DNA of 64,000 nucleotides from Neobacillus drentensis NBRC 102427 (lineage in GTDB: Bacteria > Bacillota > Bacilli > Bacillales > Cytobacillaceae), in assembly GCF_001591445.1 (NCBI RefSeq), contig NZ_BCUX01000019.1:36589-100588 (forward strand), given 5' to 3'. The position numbers and the translations under genes were made by a program. This document shows, one piece after another, positions 24,697 through 33,794 of this stretch. A model generated the notes under the pieces. It was not told the origin of the DNA. It saw nothing but the letters and a program-made list of their open reading frames with translations, and did no database searches. The stretch's first letter is position 1. The number at the start of each line of letters is the position of its first letter.

Positions 24697-26649
24697 CTAC
24701 AAACAATGCATTTTACTTTCTGCTTCGTCCCACGGAACGGAATAGCCTTGTCCTTTAGCACAGAAGATGGAAGACGAAGTATACTCTGGATCAGCATCCT
24801 TATTGTAACCGATTCTTTCCATGATCTGGTTAGGATTATGGCAAGGGTAATAACCGCCGACAATAAGATTTATTATTCCTTTTCCTTTCGTAATCGAGTC
24901 GAACTCAGGTCCATAATTCATAAAGGTAGCGACGGGAACTTTCCCGGTTAATAGGGTTTTGTTTCCTTCCGTTATTGGATGGTTAAAGCTGCCGTGCGCA
25001 TTTTGAATGTCTGTTAAGACTTTCCCCATATGTTCTAAATCCAATCTGATCTTAAAATCATAGTAAGGTTCCAGCAGAATATTGTTAGCTTTTTCAAGTC
25101 CCTGCCGCAATGCGCGGAAAGCTGCCTCCCTAAAGTCCCCGCCAGAGGTGTGCTTATTATGGGATCTTCCTGTTAGTAATGTCACCTTTAGATCTGTAAT
25201 AGGGGAACCGGTAAGTAATCCATGGTGCTCCCTCTCAAAAAGGTGATTCCTGATGACGTTTTGGGTCCCAGCCGGTAAATGGTCAGTATGACCTACGCTT
25301 TCAAAGGTAATCCCTCTATTTCTAGCTGCAGGCTCTATTTTTAGATGGACCTCCGCATAATGTCCTAACGGTTCGAAATGGCCATAACCGATGACCTCTG
25401 AAGCGATTGTTTCTTTATGTAAGATCTCTGGTTCCGCAAATGAGACATCGAATAGAAAGCGTTCTTTAATTACGTGTTTAAGAACTTCAAGCTGGATAGT
25501 TCCCATGACATGAATATGAATTTCCTGGGTACGTTCTTCCCAGATGACATTCAGGGCAGGGTCTTCGGCATCTAACATTTTAAAATACTTCAACACTTCT
25601 TTCACATTCATTGATGGATCGAATATAACTTTGGATTTTAACGCGGAAACCAATTCGTATTCGGCTTTTTCCGCTAATGTTCCAAGACCATCCCCAGCAG
25701 AAACGGCCGAAAGACCTGTTACGGCAAAAATATCACCAGCGACCACTCGTTCCACGGTAGTAAATTTACCTCCATTATAAAATCTTATCTGCGTAATCTT
25801 TTCACAGATGAAGTTTTCTTCATCTTTATAGCTTAATTCGTCCCTTACTTTTAATACCCCGCGAAGTGCTTTAATAAACGTAATTCTTGTCCCTTTTTCA
25901 TCATAGCGAATCTTATACACACGACCCGCAAAGGGTGCATCACTTAGATAATTGGTGGCAGTTAAGAGGTCTAATTTTTCAAGAAAGCTATGAATGCCAC
26001 TGTCTTGTAGGGCGGAACCGCAAGCACTGGGGAAAAGTTGCTGTTGATTTATCAATGATCTCATGGTTTCTATCCATAGTGATGGATCATATCCTGTATC
26101 CATATATGTTTCTAAGAGGGACTCATTACGTTCTGCCACAAATTCAACCAGTTCCTCATTCATGTGCCCCTCAGTCAAAGTCTCAGTAATCTCAATCACA
26201 TCCGTGGTAAAATTGCTGCGAATTTCGGCTAAGACTCTTGCAGAATCTGAACCCGCACGATCAGTTTTATTAATAAAGAAAAAGGTTGGGACCTGATGCT
26301 TTTGCAAAAGTCTCCAGACGGTTTCCGTATGCCCCTCAATACCTTCCACCGCACTAATAATCACAATCGCGTAATCCATTACTTGAATCGCTCGCTCCAT
26401 TTCGGGTGAGAAATCGACATGTCCTGGGGTATCAATCAAATAGTAATGGGAATCATTAAAGGAAAACATAGCCTGATCAGCAAATACTGTTATCCCTCGT
26501 TGTTTTTCGATGGTATGGGTATCAAGAAATGTATCCTGATGATCGACGCGTCCTCTTTGTCTAATTGTTTTCGTATGATAGAGCAGTTGTTCTGCCAATG
26601 TGGTTTTTCCAGCATCGACATGAGCAAACATACCAATCGTCTTTTTCAT
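24697..26649 (-). CDS. TetM/TetO-like ribosomal-protection GTPase
   Basis: 650 residues, an EF-G relative. G motifs are AHVDAGKTT (G1), RGITVFAD (G2 region), DTPGHVDF (G3) and NKTDRAG (G4), followed by domains II-V, with the late RSHNKHTSGGDFREAAFRAL block. Length and lack of the EF-G G' insertion place it with ribosomal-protection proteins that remove tetracycline from the ribosome, or with chromosomal relatives of unproven role. Unlike mobile tet genes, it has local base composition and no mobility gene near it. Whether it confers resistance cannot be read here. Confidence 0.85.
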   Translation of the reverse strand: MKKTIGMFAHVDAGKTTLAEQLLYHTKTIRQRGRVDHQDTFLDTHTIEKQRGITVFADQAMFSFNDSHYYLIDTPGHVDFSPEMERAIQVMDYAIVIISAVEGIEGHTETVWRLLQKHQVPTFFFINKTDRAGSDSARVLAEIRSNFTTDVIEITETLTEGHMNEELVEFVAERNESLLETYMDTGYDPSLWIETMRSLINQQQLFPSACGSALQDSGIHSFLEKLDLLTATNYLSDAPFAGRVYKIRYDEKGTRITFIKALRGVLKVRDELSYKDEENFICEKITQIRFYNGGKFTTVERVVAGDIFAVTGLSAVSAGDGLGTLAEKAEYELVSALKSKVIFDPSMNVKEVLKYFKMLDAEDPALNVIWEERTQEIHIHVMGTIQLEVLKHVIKERFLFDVSFAEPEILHKETIASEVIGYGHFEPLGHYAEVHLKIEPAARNRGITFESVGHTDHLPAGTQNVIRNHLFEREHHGLLTGSPITDLKVTLLTGRSHNKHTSGGDFREAAFRALRQGLEKANNILLEPYYDFKIRLDLEHMGKVLTDIQNAHGSFNHPITEGNKTLLTGKVPVATFMNYGPEFDSITKGKGIINLIVGGYYPCHNPNQIMERIGYNKDADPEYTSSSIFCAKGQGYSVPWDEAESKMHCL

Positions 26650-26783
26650 CCTGCCACCTCAAATGTCGTTAACTATTTTAACTATTATACCAAATTGGTC
26701 ACTCATCGTACTGACAAATAGATAATGTCAAAGAATTAAAATCAGGATAATGAGGTTTACAGCAGTCATTAGATGATAAATAG

Positions 26784-26813
26784 AAAAACACGGCAATTAC
26801 TCACCGTGTTTTT
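26784..26813. terminator. Bidirectional terminator
   Basis: AAAACACGG / CCGTGTTTT with a 10-nt loop and T-runs on both sides, downstream of the DUF3231 gene. Confidence 0.9.
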
Positions 26814-26827
26814 GTTTGCTTTAATTG

Positions 26828-27340
26828 TTAACAATCATGATGTTTATTAAGATGTAATGGAGGAGGGATTAACCAGCCTTTTTCTTTATTTAAGCGCAGG
26901 ACCTTTCCCCCAAGTGCAACCTTTTGATTATGGAATAGAGCATACATCATGGCAACATCTTCTCTAATAGATTTACCAATCACTGCGCTGCATGCAACTA
27001 AACCGGCAGCTATATCTGCACCAAGAGTAGCTGCAATAGCTGGATCGGGGATTCTTGCGCCAACAGGAATTTCTTCTAAGCATGCTTCAGGAGGCTCAGG
27101 TGCTGCTGGTGGTAAGCCAATGCCATTATCTTTTAAAAGCTCTTCCACTTGTTTCTTTTGTTGCTGGCCTGTTTCAATTGCTTCAACTAATAATTTCTTT
27201 AAATCATCGTCACCTGCATGATTTAACATCGTTTGATAACCCGCAATCATACTATTTCCGACTAATTGTGAAGACCAGATATCAAAGACTTCACCGTAGT
27301 GTAAAGGTTCTTCCTTAGGATTTCCACTTAAAATTCCCAT
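26828..27340 (-). CDS. DUF3231 family protein
   Basis: 170 residues opening MGILSGNPKEEPLHYGEVFD, the hallmark start of DUF3231 proteins, which form four-helix ferritin-like bundles in spore formers; several are sporulation-associated. One copy of the ~165-residue domain is present. An in-frame ATG 36 nt upstream would swallow the ribosome site GAGGAGGG, so 27340 is the start. The 444 bp upstream (27341-27784) hold only an interrupted small frame. Confidence 0.85.
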   Translation of the reverse strand: MGILSGNPKEEPLHYGEVFDIWSSQLVGNSMIAGYQTMLNHAGDDDLKKLLVEAIETGQQQKKQVEELLKDNGIGLPPAAPEPPEACLEEIPVGARIPDPAIAATLGADIAAGLVACSAVIGKSIREDVAMMYALFHNQKVALGGKVLRLNKEKGWLIPPPLHLNKHHDC

Positions 27341-27600
27341 TGTAGCCCTCCTCAATGTATAAGTAAGTTTATTCATTCAAAGTGCCACCTTTCCTTTAGC
27401 ACAGCACAACTATATATTGTCCTGCTCGGCAAGTTTTAATCTAAAACCACAGCAGAAACATCTGGCAAAGGACGATAGTTTTATCAGGGTAAAACTAAGG
27501 ACAGAATAGAAATTGGAATAAATATATGCTTAAATTTTCATGGCATGTTTTACGAATCTGGGGGTTAAATTATTAAAATCCTAGGACTGGTGGTGACAAA

Positions 27601-27732
27601 ATGAATAAAAGGAATTTTAAAACGAAACTATTAAATATTAAAAGTCTAATTTCCATCTCGATCATATCCGGAGTATCATAAATCGGATTTGGCATATATT
27701 TTAGTTTTCAGGGGATAGATGCACTTTTTTAG
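27601..27732 (+). pseudogene. Nonsense-interrupted small membrane-protein frame
   Basis: GGTGGTG lies 5 nt before an ATG. The frame reads MNKRNFKTKLLNIKSLISIS, then IISGVS and a TAA at 27679-27681. The same frame continues after the stop with IGFGIYFSFQGIDALF before a second stop. A single base change would restore a 43-codon protein with one transmembrane helix. It may be a decayed gene or simply a 26-residue peptide. Confidence 0.3.
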
Positions 27733-27784
27733 GTGAAATTATTGAGAAAAATTCAATTCAAAGGGAACAGATATGAATCTTTTA

Positions 27785-28483
27785 TTAATGAAGGATGTCG
27801 TTTTTTTTATTAATGTACAGGTTTCCATCTTGTTGAATTTCTGCATATAAAACGTTTCTGATATCTTGAACCCCGGCTTGTTGCAGTTTTTGTTCGAGCC
27901 ATTCTGGTTTAATGTTTAGTTTAGTCAAATTCTTTTGGTCCATTACTCCGTCCGAAACAATCGCTGCATCTATCGGAGAAATACTTATTTCTGATGTTTC
28001 AATGTTCAAATCTTTTTTTGTTGCAGGCAGTTTGTATTCTTTTTTCATCACAGAAAGCTCTCCATCTGTTTCAAAAATGGCAAATTCAACATCTGCTATA
28101 GAGAAAACATCCTTTTTCCGAAGCATTGTATTAAGAGCATCAACACTTAATCGAGTTTTACGAAGTGACTTTTCAATGATTTGTCCTTTTTTAATGACTA
28201 TCAAAGGTTCTCCTTCAATTACTATTCTTGCGTTTTTTGATTTAAGGTCAATCAAAGCCATTAAAATAGTAAAGAAACTCCAAGCAACTAATCCAATCAC
28301 CCCGTAAATAATTTTAATATCAGGAACTAAAGCTAGAGTACCAGCGATTTCACCAATTGCAATAGCAGAGACAAAATTAGAAAAGGTCATTTGACTAATT
28401 TCTTTTCTACCCATAATTCTCGTTAAAATGAACAACACAAAAAATGATACAGTAATTCTAATTAGAAGCTCCCCATAGCCCAT
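27785..28483 (-). CDS. DUF421 family membrane protein (YetF/YrbG-like)
   Basis: 232 residues. Three N-terminal helices carry the family signature RIMGRKEISQMTFSNFVSA and the C-terminal soluble part has the YetF/YdfS fold (GEPLIVIKKGQIIEKSLRKT). DUF421 proteins are widespread in spore formers; combined DUF421-DUF1657 proteins have been linked to spore heat resistance. No DUF1657 partner is seen here. The ATG at 28483 follows AAAGGTGGG; the frame's earlier start at 28519 lacks a site. Confidence 0.85.
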   Translation of the reverse strand: MGYGELLIRITVSFFVLFILTRIMGRKEISQMTFSNFVSAIAIGEIAGTLALVPDIKIIYGVIGLVAWSFFTILMALIDLKSKNARIVIEGEPLIVIKKGQIIEKSLRKTRLSVDALNTMLRKKDVFSIADVEFAIFETDGELSVMKKEYKLPATKKDLNIETSEISISPIDAAIVSDGVMDQKNLTKLNIKPEWLEQKLQQAGVQDIRNVLYAEIQQDGNLYINKKNDILH

Positions 28484-28710
28484 TTTTAGCCCACCTTTTA
28501 TTTGTCGGTCGTGTAACACGTCAATATTATTATTATTTACGTAAGAAATGGCTTTTATTATTTATGGAGGTACCGAAGGACAAAGCTCCACCAATGACCA
28601 GACAAAATGTCTATCAGATGGGTTTCCGAATACAAAAAACAGGAATTTTTAGTACTGCTGCAGAATTTAGTCTAATTGGAGAAACGATTACATAAAGGAG
28701 AATGAGAATT

Positions 28711-29583
28711 ATGTTAGAAGAGGGATACATTAATGTAACTGGCGGAAAGGTTTGGTATCAACTTTTTACTAAAAATGCCAAGGGGATTCCGGTTATTATC
28801 TTGCACGGCGGGCCTGGTTCATCGTGCTATTCGCTGCAAGGGTTAAAAGATTTAGCACAGGACCGTCCAGTTATCTTTTACGATCAGTTAGGTTGTGGTA
28901 AATCAGATCGGCCTACGGATTCGTCGCTATGGAGAATTGAAAGGTTTGTTGAGGAATTGGCCCAGGTGAGACGAGCGCTCAGCCTGAAAGAAGTACATAT
29001 TCTTGGCCATTCCTGGGGGACGACACTTGCGGCTGCTTATTGTTTGACAAAGCCAAGCGGAGTGAAAAGTGTTATTTTCTCCAGTCCTTGCCTAAGCGCT
29101 CCATTATGGGAACAAGATCAAAAGCGAAATCTCGAAAAGCTCCCTAAAGAAGTTCAAGATATAATCAAAAGTTGCGAAGAAAATGGGACCACTGAGTCAG
29201 AGGAATATAAAACGGCAACAGAACAATTTAACAAAAACTTTGTCTGCCGATTGGATCCCTATCCGGAATGGTTAAAGCAGGGCTCTCAAAAAAGAAATCC
29301 TGAAATTTATAATATCATGTGGGGGCCTTCTGAATTTACAGTGCTTGGGAATCTGAAGGAATTTGATTGTACACCACGATTAAAGGAAATTAACTGTCCC
29401 ACACTTTACACGTGCGGGAGGTTCGATGAGGCTACACCGGAAACCACGCAATACTATAGCAGATTAACTCCAGGTTCCTCGTTCCATGTGTATGAGCATA
29501 GTGCTCATATGCCGTATGTGGAAGAGCCAAAAGAGTATTTGAGTGTGGTAGGAAACTTCTTTAAAACAAGTGATTCTCGTTAA
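28711..29583 (+). CDS. Proline iminopeptidase-type alpha/beta hydrolase
   Basis: 290 residues. The oxyanion motif HGGPGSS, the nucleophile elbow GHSWGTT and a late EHSAHMPYVEEP histidine give the prolyl aminopeptidase (peptidase S33) pattern, which removes N-terminal proline from peptides. A helical cap lies between about 130 and 210. Close relatives include acyl hydrolases, so the exact substrate is not certain. Two ATGs 9 nt apart compete; AAAGGAG has the better distance to 28711. It stands alone just ahead of the thiamine leader. Confidence 0.85.
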   Translation: MLEEGYINVTGGKVWYQLFTKNAKGIPVIILHGGPGSSCYSLQGLKDLAQDRPVIFYDQLGCGKSDRPTDSSLWRIERFVEELAQVRRALSLKEVHILGHSWGTTLAAAYCLTKPSGVKSVIFSSPCLSAPLWEQDQKRNLEKLPKEVQDIIKSCEENGTTESEEYKTATEQFNKNFVCRLDPYPEWLKQGSQKRNPEIYNIMWGPSEFTVLGNLKEFDCTPRLKEINCPTLYTCGRFDEATPETTQYYSRLTPGSSFHVYEHSAHMPYVEEPKEYLSVVGNFFKTSDSR

Positions 29584-29621
29584 CCTTAAAATTATTTTTT
29601 TCAAAAAATTGAATTAATTAA

Positions 29622-29649
29622 TTGACAATCAAAAATGAAGTGTTAATAT
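29622..29649 (+). promoter_or_regulatory. Sigma-A promoter of the thiamine operon
   Basis: A perfect -35 TTGACA, a 16-bp spacer and TAATAT (-10) lie just ahead of the TPP aptamer. Confidence 0.7.
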
Positions 29650-29691
29650 TATCCGTGCAGGGTAATCATACAAATAAATATGTGAAGCAAA

Positions 29692-29860
29692 TCCGCTAGA
29701 GGTGCCTTTTTAAAAGGCTGAGATTGAAGTGATACTTCGGGACTCTATGAACCTGATCTGGGTTATACCAGCGTAGGGAAGTGGGAAACTAGATGTTTGA
29801 AGAACGAATGTTTCTATTTCAAATTATCAACCACTTTCTTAACTAAGGAAGTGGTTTTTT
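29692..29860 (+). promoter_or_regulatory. TPP riboswitch with terminator
   Basis: The THI-box core is clear: AGGTGCC, AAGGCTGAGA, CTATGAACCTGATCTGGGTT and ATACCAGCGTAGGGAAG. A terminator hairpin follows (around 29829-29860, AACCACTTTC with GGAAGTGGTT, then six T). Thiamine pyrophosphate binding should end transcription before tenI. Confidence 0.95.
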
Positions 29861-29915
29861 GCTTTTCACTTATTCATTATTCAAAAAGAAGGAGCTTCAT
29901 AAAGGGGGGACAGGT

Positions 29916-30551
29916 ATTTTAAGTAGCATAAAGGAGTTACATATCATTTCCAATGGTACCATGCCGGTGGAGCAGTTTCGTGACATCGCCATGGATATTC
30001 ACCCATATGTAAATGCGATTCACTTACGAGATAAACAGAAAACAGCAAGGGAATTGTTTCAAGCAATCGACCTTTTGATCAAGGCAAACATACCACTTTC
30101 AAAGATTATTATAAATGACCGGGTGGATGTTGCTGTAGTTACAAGGGCGAGAGGGGTTCAATTAGCCTTTCATAGCTTAGATGCAGCCCTTGTAAAAGAG
30201 AGTTTTCCCGAACTAAGGGTTGGGAGTTCCATCCACTCCTACCAGGAAGGACAAAAGGCAAAAGAGAAGGGTGCTGATTACTTGCTTTTCGGCCATGTCT
30301 TTCCTTCTAAATCAAAACCGGGTAAGACCCCTCAAGGGCTTGAGGAATTAACTAGACTGACACAACTAGATATTCCCGTCATTGCCATTGGGGGCATAAC
30401 AGCGGAGAATACGAGACAGGTCCTCCATGCAGGAGCAAATGGAATCGCTGTCATGTCGGGTGTTTTAGATGCACCTGACCCAATCTTAGCAGTAAAGGAT
30501 TACAGAAATGTATTAAAAGAAGGAGGTGGATATGGTGGGAAATTCATTTGA
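29916..30551 (+). CDS. tenI: Thiazole tautomerase TenI
   Basis: About 211 residues. A ThiE/TenI TIM-barrel in which IHLRDKQ, INDRVDVAV, VGSSIHSYQEG, YLLFGHVFPSKSKPG and VIAIGGITAEN mark the phosphate and active-site loops. It resembles TenI, which isomerises the thiazole carboxylate phosphate, more than ThiE; thiamine phosphate synthase activity cannot be excluded. No ATG, GTG or TTG lies in a usable place: the frame's TTG (29859) sits inside the riboswitch terminator. AAGGGGGG with 6-nt spacing points to ATT at 29916. It overlaps thiO. Confidence 0.85.
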   Translation: MLSSIKELHIISNGTMPVEQFRDIAMDIHPYVNAIHLRDKQKTARELFQAIDLLIKANIPLSKIIINDRVDVAVVTRARGVQLAFHSLDAALVKESFPELRVGSSIHSYQEGQKAKEKGADYLLFGHVFPSKSKPGKTPQGLEELTRLTQLDIPVIAIGGITAENTRQVLHAGANGIAVMSGVLDAPDPILAVKDYRNVLKEGGGYGGKFI

Positions 30552-31665
30552 TGTTGCCATCATAGGGGGAGGAATAAACGGGTCCTCGATTGCCTATCAG
30601 CTATCAAAAACGGGAAGAAAAGTTATTATTATTGAAAAGGAACGATTGGCTTGCCAAGCTTCCAGTGCGGCTGCCGGAATGCTGGCAGCGCAAGCGGAAA
30701 TTGAACAAGATGGTCCCTTATTTCAGCTGGCTCTAAAAAGTCAGGAGATGTTTCCAGCTCTCTCAAGCGAGTTATTTGAATATTCTGGTGTCGATATCGA
30801 ATATGTAAATAAAGGTATGTTTAAAATTGCAGAAACTGAAGAAATAGCAACAGAGGTAAAGAAACAGGTCACTTTTCAAAAAAATTGGGATCCAACGATT
30901 ACATGGCTTGATTCAAAGCAGTTACGAGAAATGGAACCGGCTCTATCACCAAGTGTAGCTGGGGGGATGTATCTCCCTAATGATGGACATGTGCAGCCGG
31001 CCGAGTTAACACTGGCTTTTGCAAAAGCAGCGGTCTATTTTGGGGCGGAAATTCGTGAAAATACAGAGGTCCTTTCTTTTATTTTTGAGAACGGTGTGGT
31101 TAAAGGAGTTAAAACTGCCAATGGCGATATCCATAGTAAGCAAGTTGTCGTTGCTACCGGAGCATGGGCTGCAAAACTAATCCGTGAATCCGGGTTAGAC
31201 ATTAACGTGTATCCGGTTAAAGGAGAATGCTTTTCCATTAAAACGGAAAGACCGATCATCAACACGACCATTTTTTCCGATAAACGCTGTTATCTAGTAC
31301 CAAAACAAAATGGGGAAATCTATATTGGAGCTACGATGGTTGAAAATACATTTGATACTAAAGTAACACCAGGAGGGATTGCTGCATTACTAGAAAGAGC
31401 GACTCAACTGGTTCCTCAGATTAAGGATGCCGCGTGGGAACGAGTCTGGGCCGGTATTAGACCACAGACAGGAGACGGATTCCCTTACCTTGGTGAGCAT
31501 CCAAGTTGGAAGGGCTTGTTCGTTGCAGCCGGGCATTTTCGAAATGGGATATTATTAAGCCCGATTACCGGGAAACTAGTAGCTGACCTATTAGACGGCA
31601 ATCAGCTAAATGAGAAGCTTCTTTCAGCATTTCGCCTTGAAAGACACAAAGAAACGGTTGGTTAG
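30532..31665 (+). CDS. thiO: Glycine oxidase ThiO
   Basis: 377 residues. A DAO-family FAD enzyme: the Rossmann motif VAIIGGGINGSSIAYQLS, SSAAAGMLAAQ after it, and a C-terminal GIRPQTGDGFPYLG and AAGHFRNGILLSPITG that hold the flavin. It oxidises glycine to dehydroglycine (iminoacetate), the nitrogen and carbon source for the thiazole ring. The start ATG at 30532 lies 5 nt after AGGAGG and overlaps the end of tenI by 20 bp, so translation is probably coupled. Confidence 0.93.
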   Translation: MVGNSFDVAIIGGGINGSSIAYQLSKTGRKVIIIEKERLACQASSAAAGMLAAQAEIEQDGPLFQLALKSQEMFPALSSELFEYSGVDIEYVNKGMFKIAETEEIATEVKKQVTFQKNWDPTITWLDSKQLREMEPALSPSVAGGMYLPNDGHVQPAELTLAFAKAAVYFGAEIRENTEVLSFIFENGVVKGVKTANGDIHSKQVVVATGAWAAKLIRESGLDINVYPVKGECFSIKTERPIINTTIFSDKRCYLVPKQNGEIYIGATMVENTFDTKVTPGGIAALLERATQLVPQIKDAAWERVWAGIRPQTGDGFPYLGEHPSWKGLFVAAGHFRNGILLSPITGKLVADLLDGNQLNEKLLSAFRLERHKETVG

Positions 31666-31675
31666 GAGGAAAAAG

Positions 31676-31879
31676 ATGAAGGTATTATTAAACGGTGAAT
31701 GGATCCAATTACCTGAACATATCATAAATGTTTCAGATGTTCTCAAACATTATGATATTCACCAAAGGCACGTAGTGGTGGAAATAAACGGGGAAATATT
31801 AACTAAGTTAGAACACCAAAATACTAGATTAGCAGATAAAGATCGAATTGAAATAGTCCATTTTGTAGGAGGCGGTTGA
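31676..31879 (+). CDS. thiS: Sulfur carrier protein ThiS
   Basis: 67 residues, ubiquitin-like fold. It ends in VGGG, giving the Gly-Gly tail that ThiF adenylates and that then carries the sulfur as a thiocarboxylate to ThiG. TAGGAGG lies 6 nt before the ATG. A longer in-frame extension to 31610 overlaps thiO and is not needed. Confidence 0.92.
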   Translation: MKVLLNGEWIQLPEHIINVSDVLKHYDIHQRHVVVEINGEILTKLEHQNTRLADKDRIEIVHFVGGG

Positions 31880-31881
31880 TT

Positions 31882-32649
31882 ATGTTAAAAATAGGTTCAT
31901 TATCCTTTCAATCTCGTTTGTTGCTTGGAACAGGGAAGTATCCAAGCTTTGAAATCCAAAAGGAAGCTGTCGAAGTTTCAGAAGCACAAATTCTCACGTT
32001 TGCCGTTAGACGAATGAATATTTTTGAATCAAGCCAGCCGAATTTTTTAGAACAGCTGGACACCAATAAATATACACTTCTGCCCAATACTGCAGGAGCG
32101 AAAACGGCAGCAGAGGCTGTCCGTATCGCCAAATTAGCGAAAGCTTCCGGTCTATGCGATATGATTAAAGTGGAAGTGATTGGCTGTGATAAAACCTTGC
32201 TTCCGGACCCGATAGAAACCCTGAAGGCCACCGAAGAATTAGTCAAGGAAGGATTTATTGTCCTCCCATATACATCCGACGACGTTGTTTTAGCTAGGAA
32301 ACTTCAGGAAGCCGGCTGTCATGCTGTCATGCCGGGGGCCTCGCCAATCGGTTCTGGTCAAGGTATCATTAATCCCTTAAACCTGAGCTTTATTATTGAA
32401 CAAGCGGTTGTCCCTGTGATTGTGGATGCCGGGATTGGTTCACCGGCCGATGCGGCATTGGCGATGGAATTAGGAGCGGATGGTGTGTTATTAAATACCG
32501 CTGTGTCCGCGGCACATGATCCGGTAAAAATGGCCAAAGCGATGAAATTAGCAATTGAAGCAGGTCGGTTAGGCTATGAAGCAGGTCGAATAGAGAAAAA
32601 AAGATATGCCACAGCAAGCAGTCCAAAGGAAGGAATGAGTATCGGGTGA
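31882..32649 (+). CDS. thiG: Thiazole synthase ThiG
   Basis: 255 residues, TIM barrel. [14 protein letters not shown], the TFAVRRMN strand, [36 protein letters not shown] and [20 protein letters not shown] match the family closely. It condenses deoxyxylulose phosphate, dehydroglycine and ThiS thiocarboxylate into the thiazole phosphate. The ATG at 31882 starts 2 nt after thiS, whose final codons supply the ribosome site GGAGGCGG. Confidence 0.95.
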   Translation: MLKIGSLSFQSRLLLGTGKYPSFEIQKEAVEVSEAQILTFAVRRMNIFESSQPNFLEQLDTNKYTLLPNTAGAKTAAEAVRIAKLAKASGLCDMIKVEVIGCDKTLLPDPIETLKATEELVKEGFIVLPYTSDDVVLARKLQEAGCHAVMPGASPIGSGQGIINPLNLSFIIEQAVVPVIVDAGIGSPADAALAMELGADGVLLNTAVSAAHDPVKMAKAMKLAIEAGRLGYEAGRIEKKRYATASSPKEGMSIG

Positions 32650-33665
32650 ATAATCGCTACTCACGGCAAGAGCTGTTTTTACCCATTGGCAAAGACGGGC
32701 AAGAGCGAATTTCCAATAAACATGTTCTCATCATCGGTGCAGGTGCACTTGGATCAGGATGTGCTGAAGCACTGGTCCGTGCGGGAATTGGTCAACTAAC
32801 CATCGTGGATCGTGATTATGTGGAATGGTCTAATTTACAGCGGCAACAGTTATATTCAGAAGACGATGCCAAAAACCGAATTCCCAAAGCAATCGCAGCA
32901 AAAAACCGCTTACTAGCGATTAACTCCTCTGTGGTGATTGAGGCCATCATTGCGGATGCCTCCGTCGTAGAGCTTGAAGACTGGGTGAAAAAAGTAGACC
33001 TTATCATTGATGCAACGGATAATTTCGAAACAAGGATGATCCTTAACGATGTTTCACAAAAGTATAGTGTCCCATGGATATATGGAGCTTGTGTAGGGAG
33101 TTACGGAATATCCTACACGATTATTCCTGAAAAGACGCCTTGCCTTTCTTGTTTAGTAGAAACTGTCCCGCTAGGAGGACTAACCTGTGATACAGCTGGG
33201 ATTATTAGCCCAGCTGTAAATATGGTCGTTTCCTATCAAATAAGTGAAGCATTAAAAATTTTAGTTGGTGACTTGGATTCATTGCGAAACAAATTAGTTT
33301 CGTTTGATTTATGGAAAAATCAATATAGTGCTATACAAGTAGATAAATTGAAAAAAGAGGATTGTCCTTCTTGCGGGAATGAACGCACCTACCCCTATTT
33401 ATCATTTGAAAATCAAACCAAAACAGTTGTACTATGTGGAAGGGATTCTGTTCAGATCCGACCTTCCTTACCAACCATACGTGATTTGGAAGCATTAGAA
33501 AAAGTGTTTGCGAAACAGGAGGGAACTGTACTGCGAAATCCTTTCCTTATATCTTATAACGTGGAACCGCACCGATTAGTCGTATTTAAAGATGGCCGGG
33601 TATTAGTACACGGAACGAAGGATATTTCCGAAGCGAAGGCTCTCTACCATAGATACTTAGGTTAA
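32646..33665 (+). CDS. thiF: ThiF/MoeB-type adenylyltransferase
   Basis: 339 residues, an E1-like enzyme. The nucleotide-binding loop is [16 protein letters not shown], then [12 protein letters not shown], the conserved DATDNFETR, and zinc cysteines as CLSC and CPSC. A ~70-residue C-terminal extension resembles a rhodanese or ThiF tail. It activates the ThiS C-terminus with ATP. GTG start overlapping the thiG stop in GTGA. Last gene of the operon; the thiD and tenA genes usual in Bacillus are missing here. Confidence 0.9.
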   Translation: MNNRYSRQELFLPIGKDGQERISNKHVLIIGAGALGSGCAEALVRAGIGQLTIVDRDYVEWSNLQRQQLYSEDDAKNRIPKAIAAKNRLLAINSSVVIEAIIADASVVELEDWVKKVDLIIDATDNFETRMILNDVSQKYSVPWIYGACVGSYGISYTIIPEKTPCLSCLVETVPLGGLTCDTAGIISPAVNMVVSYQISEALKILVGDLDSLRNKLVSFDLWKNQYSAIQVDKLKKEDCPSCGNERTYPYLSFENQTKTVVLCGRDSVQIRPSLPTIRDLEALEKVFAKQEGTVLRNPFLISYNVEPHRLVVFKDGRVLVHGTKDISEAKALYHRYLG

Positions 33666-33678
33666 TGAAATGAAACAA

Positions 33679-33722
33679 CCGCTGCCTATTAGGGCAGCGG
33701 CATCTTTTTTTGTATTTTTTTA
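33679..33722 (+). terminator. Rho-independent terminator
   Basis: CCGCTGCC / GGCAGCGG with a short loop and a T-run closes the thiamine operon. Confidence 0.9.
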
Positions 33723-33794
33723 AATTTAATAGAGGTATATATATAATTCTGTCGAATTGCATAAGTAAATATACCTAATTAAGAGGGCTAAATA

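Noticed and set aside
28564..28695. A 43-codon frame starting MEVPKDKAPPMTRQNVYQMG
   Set aside because: No ribosome site before its ATG and no recognisable family; kept only as a possible relic.
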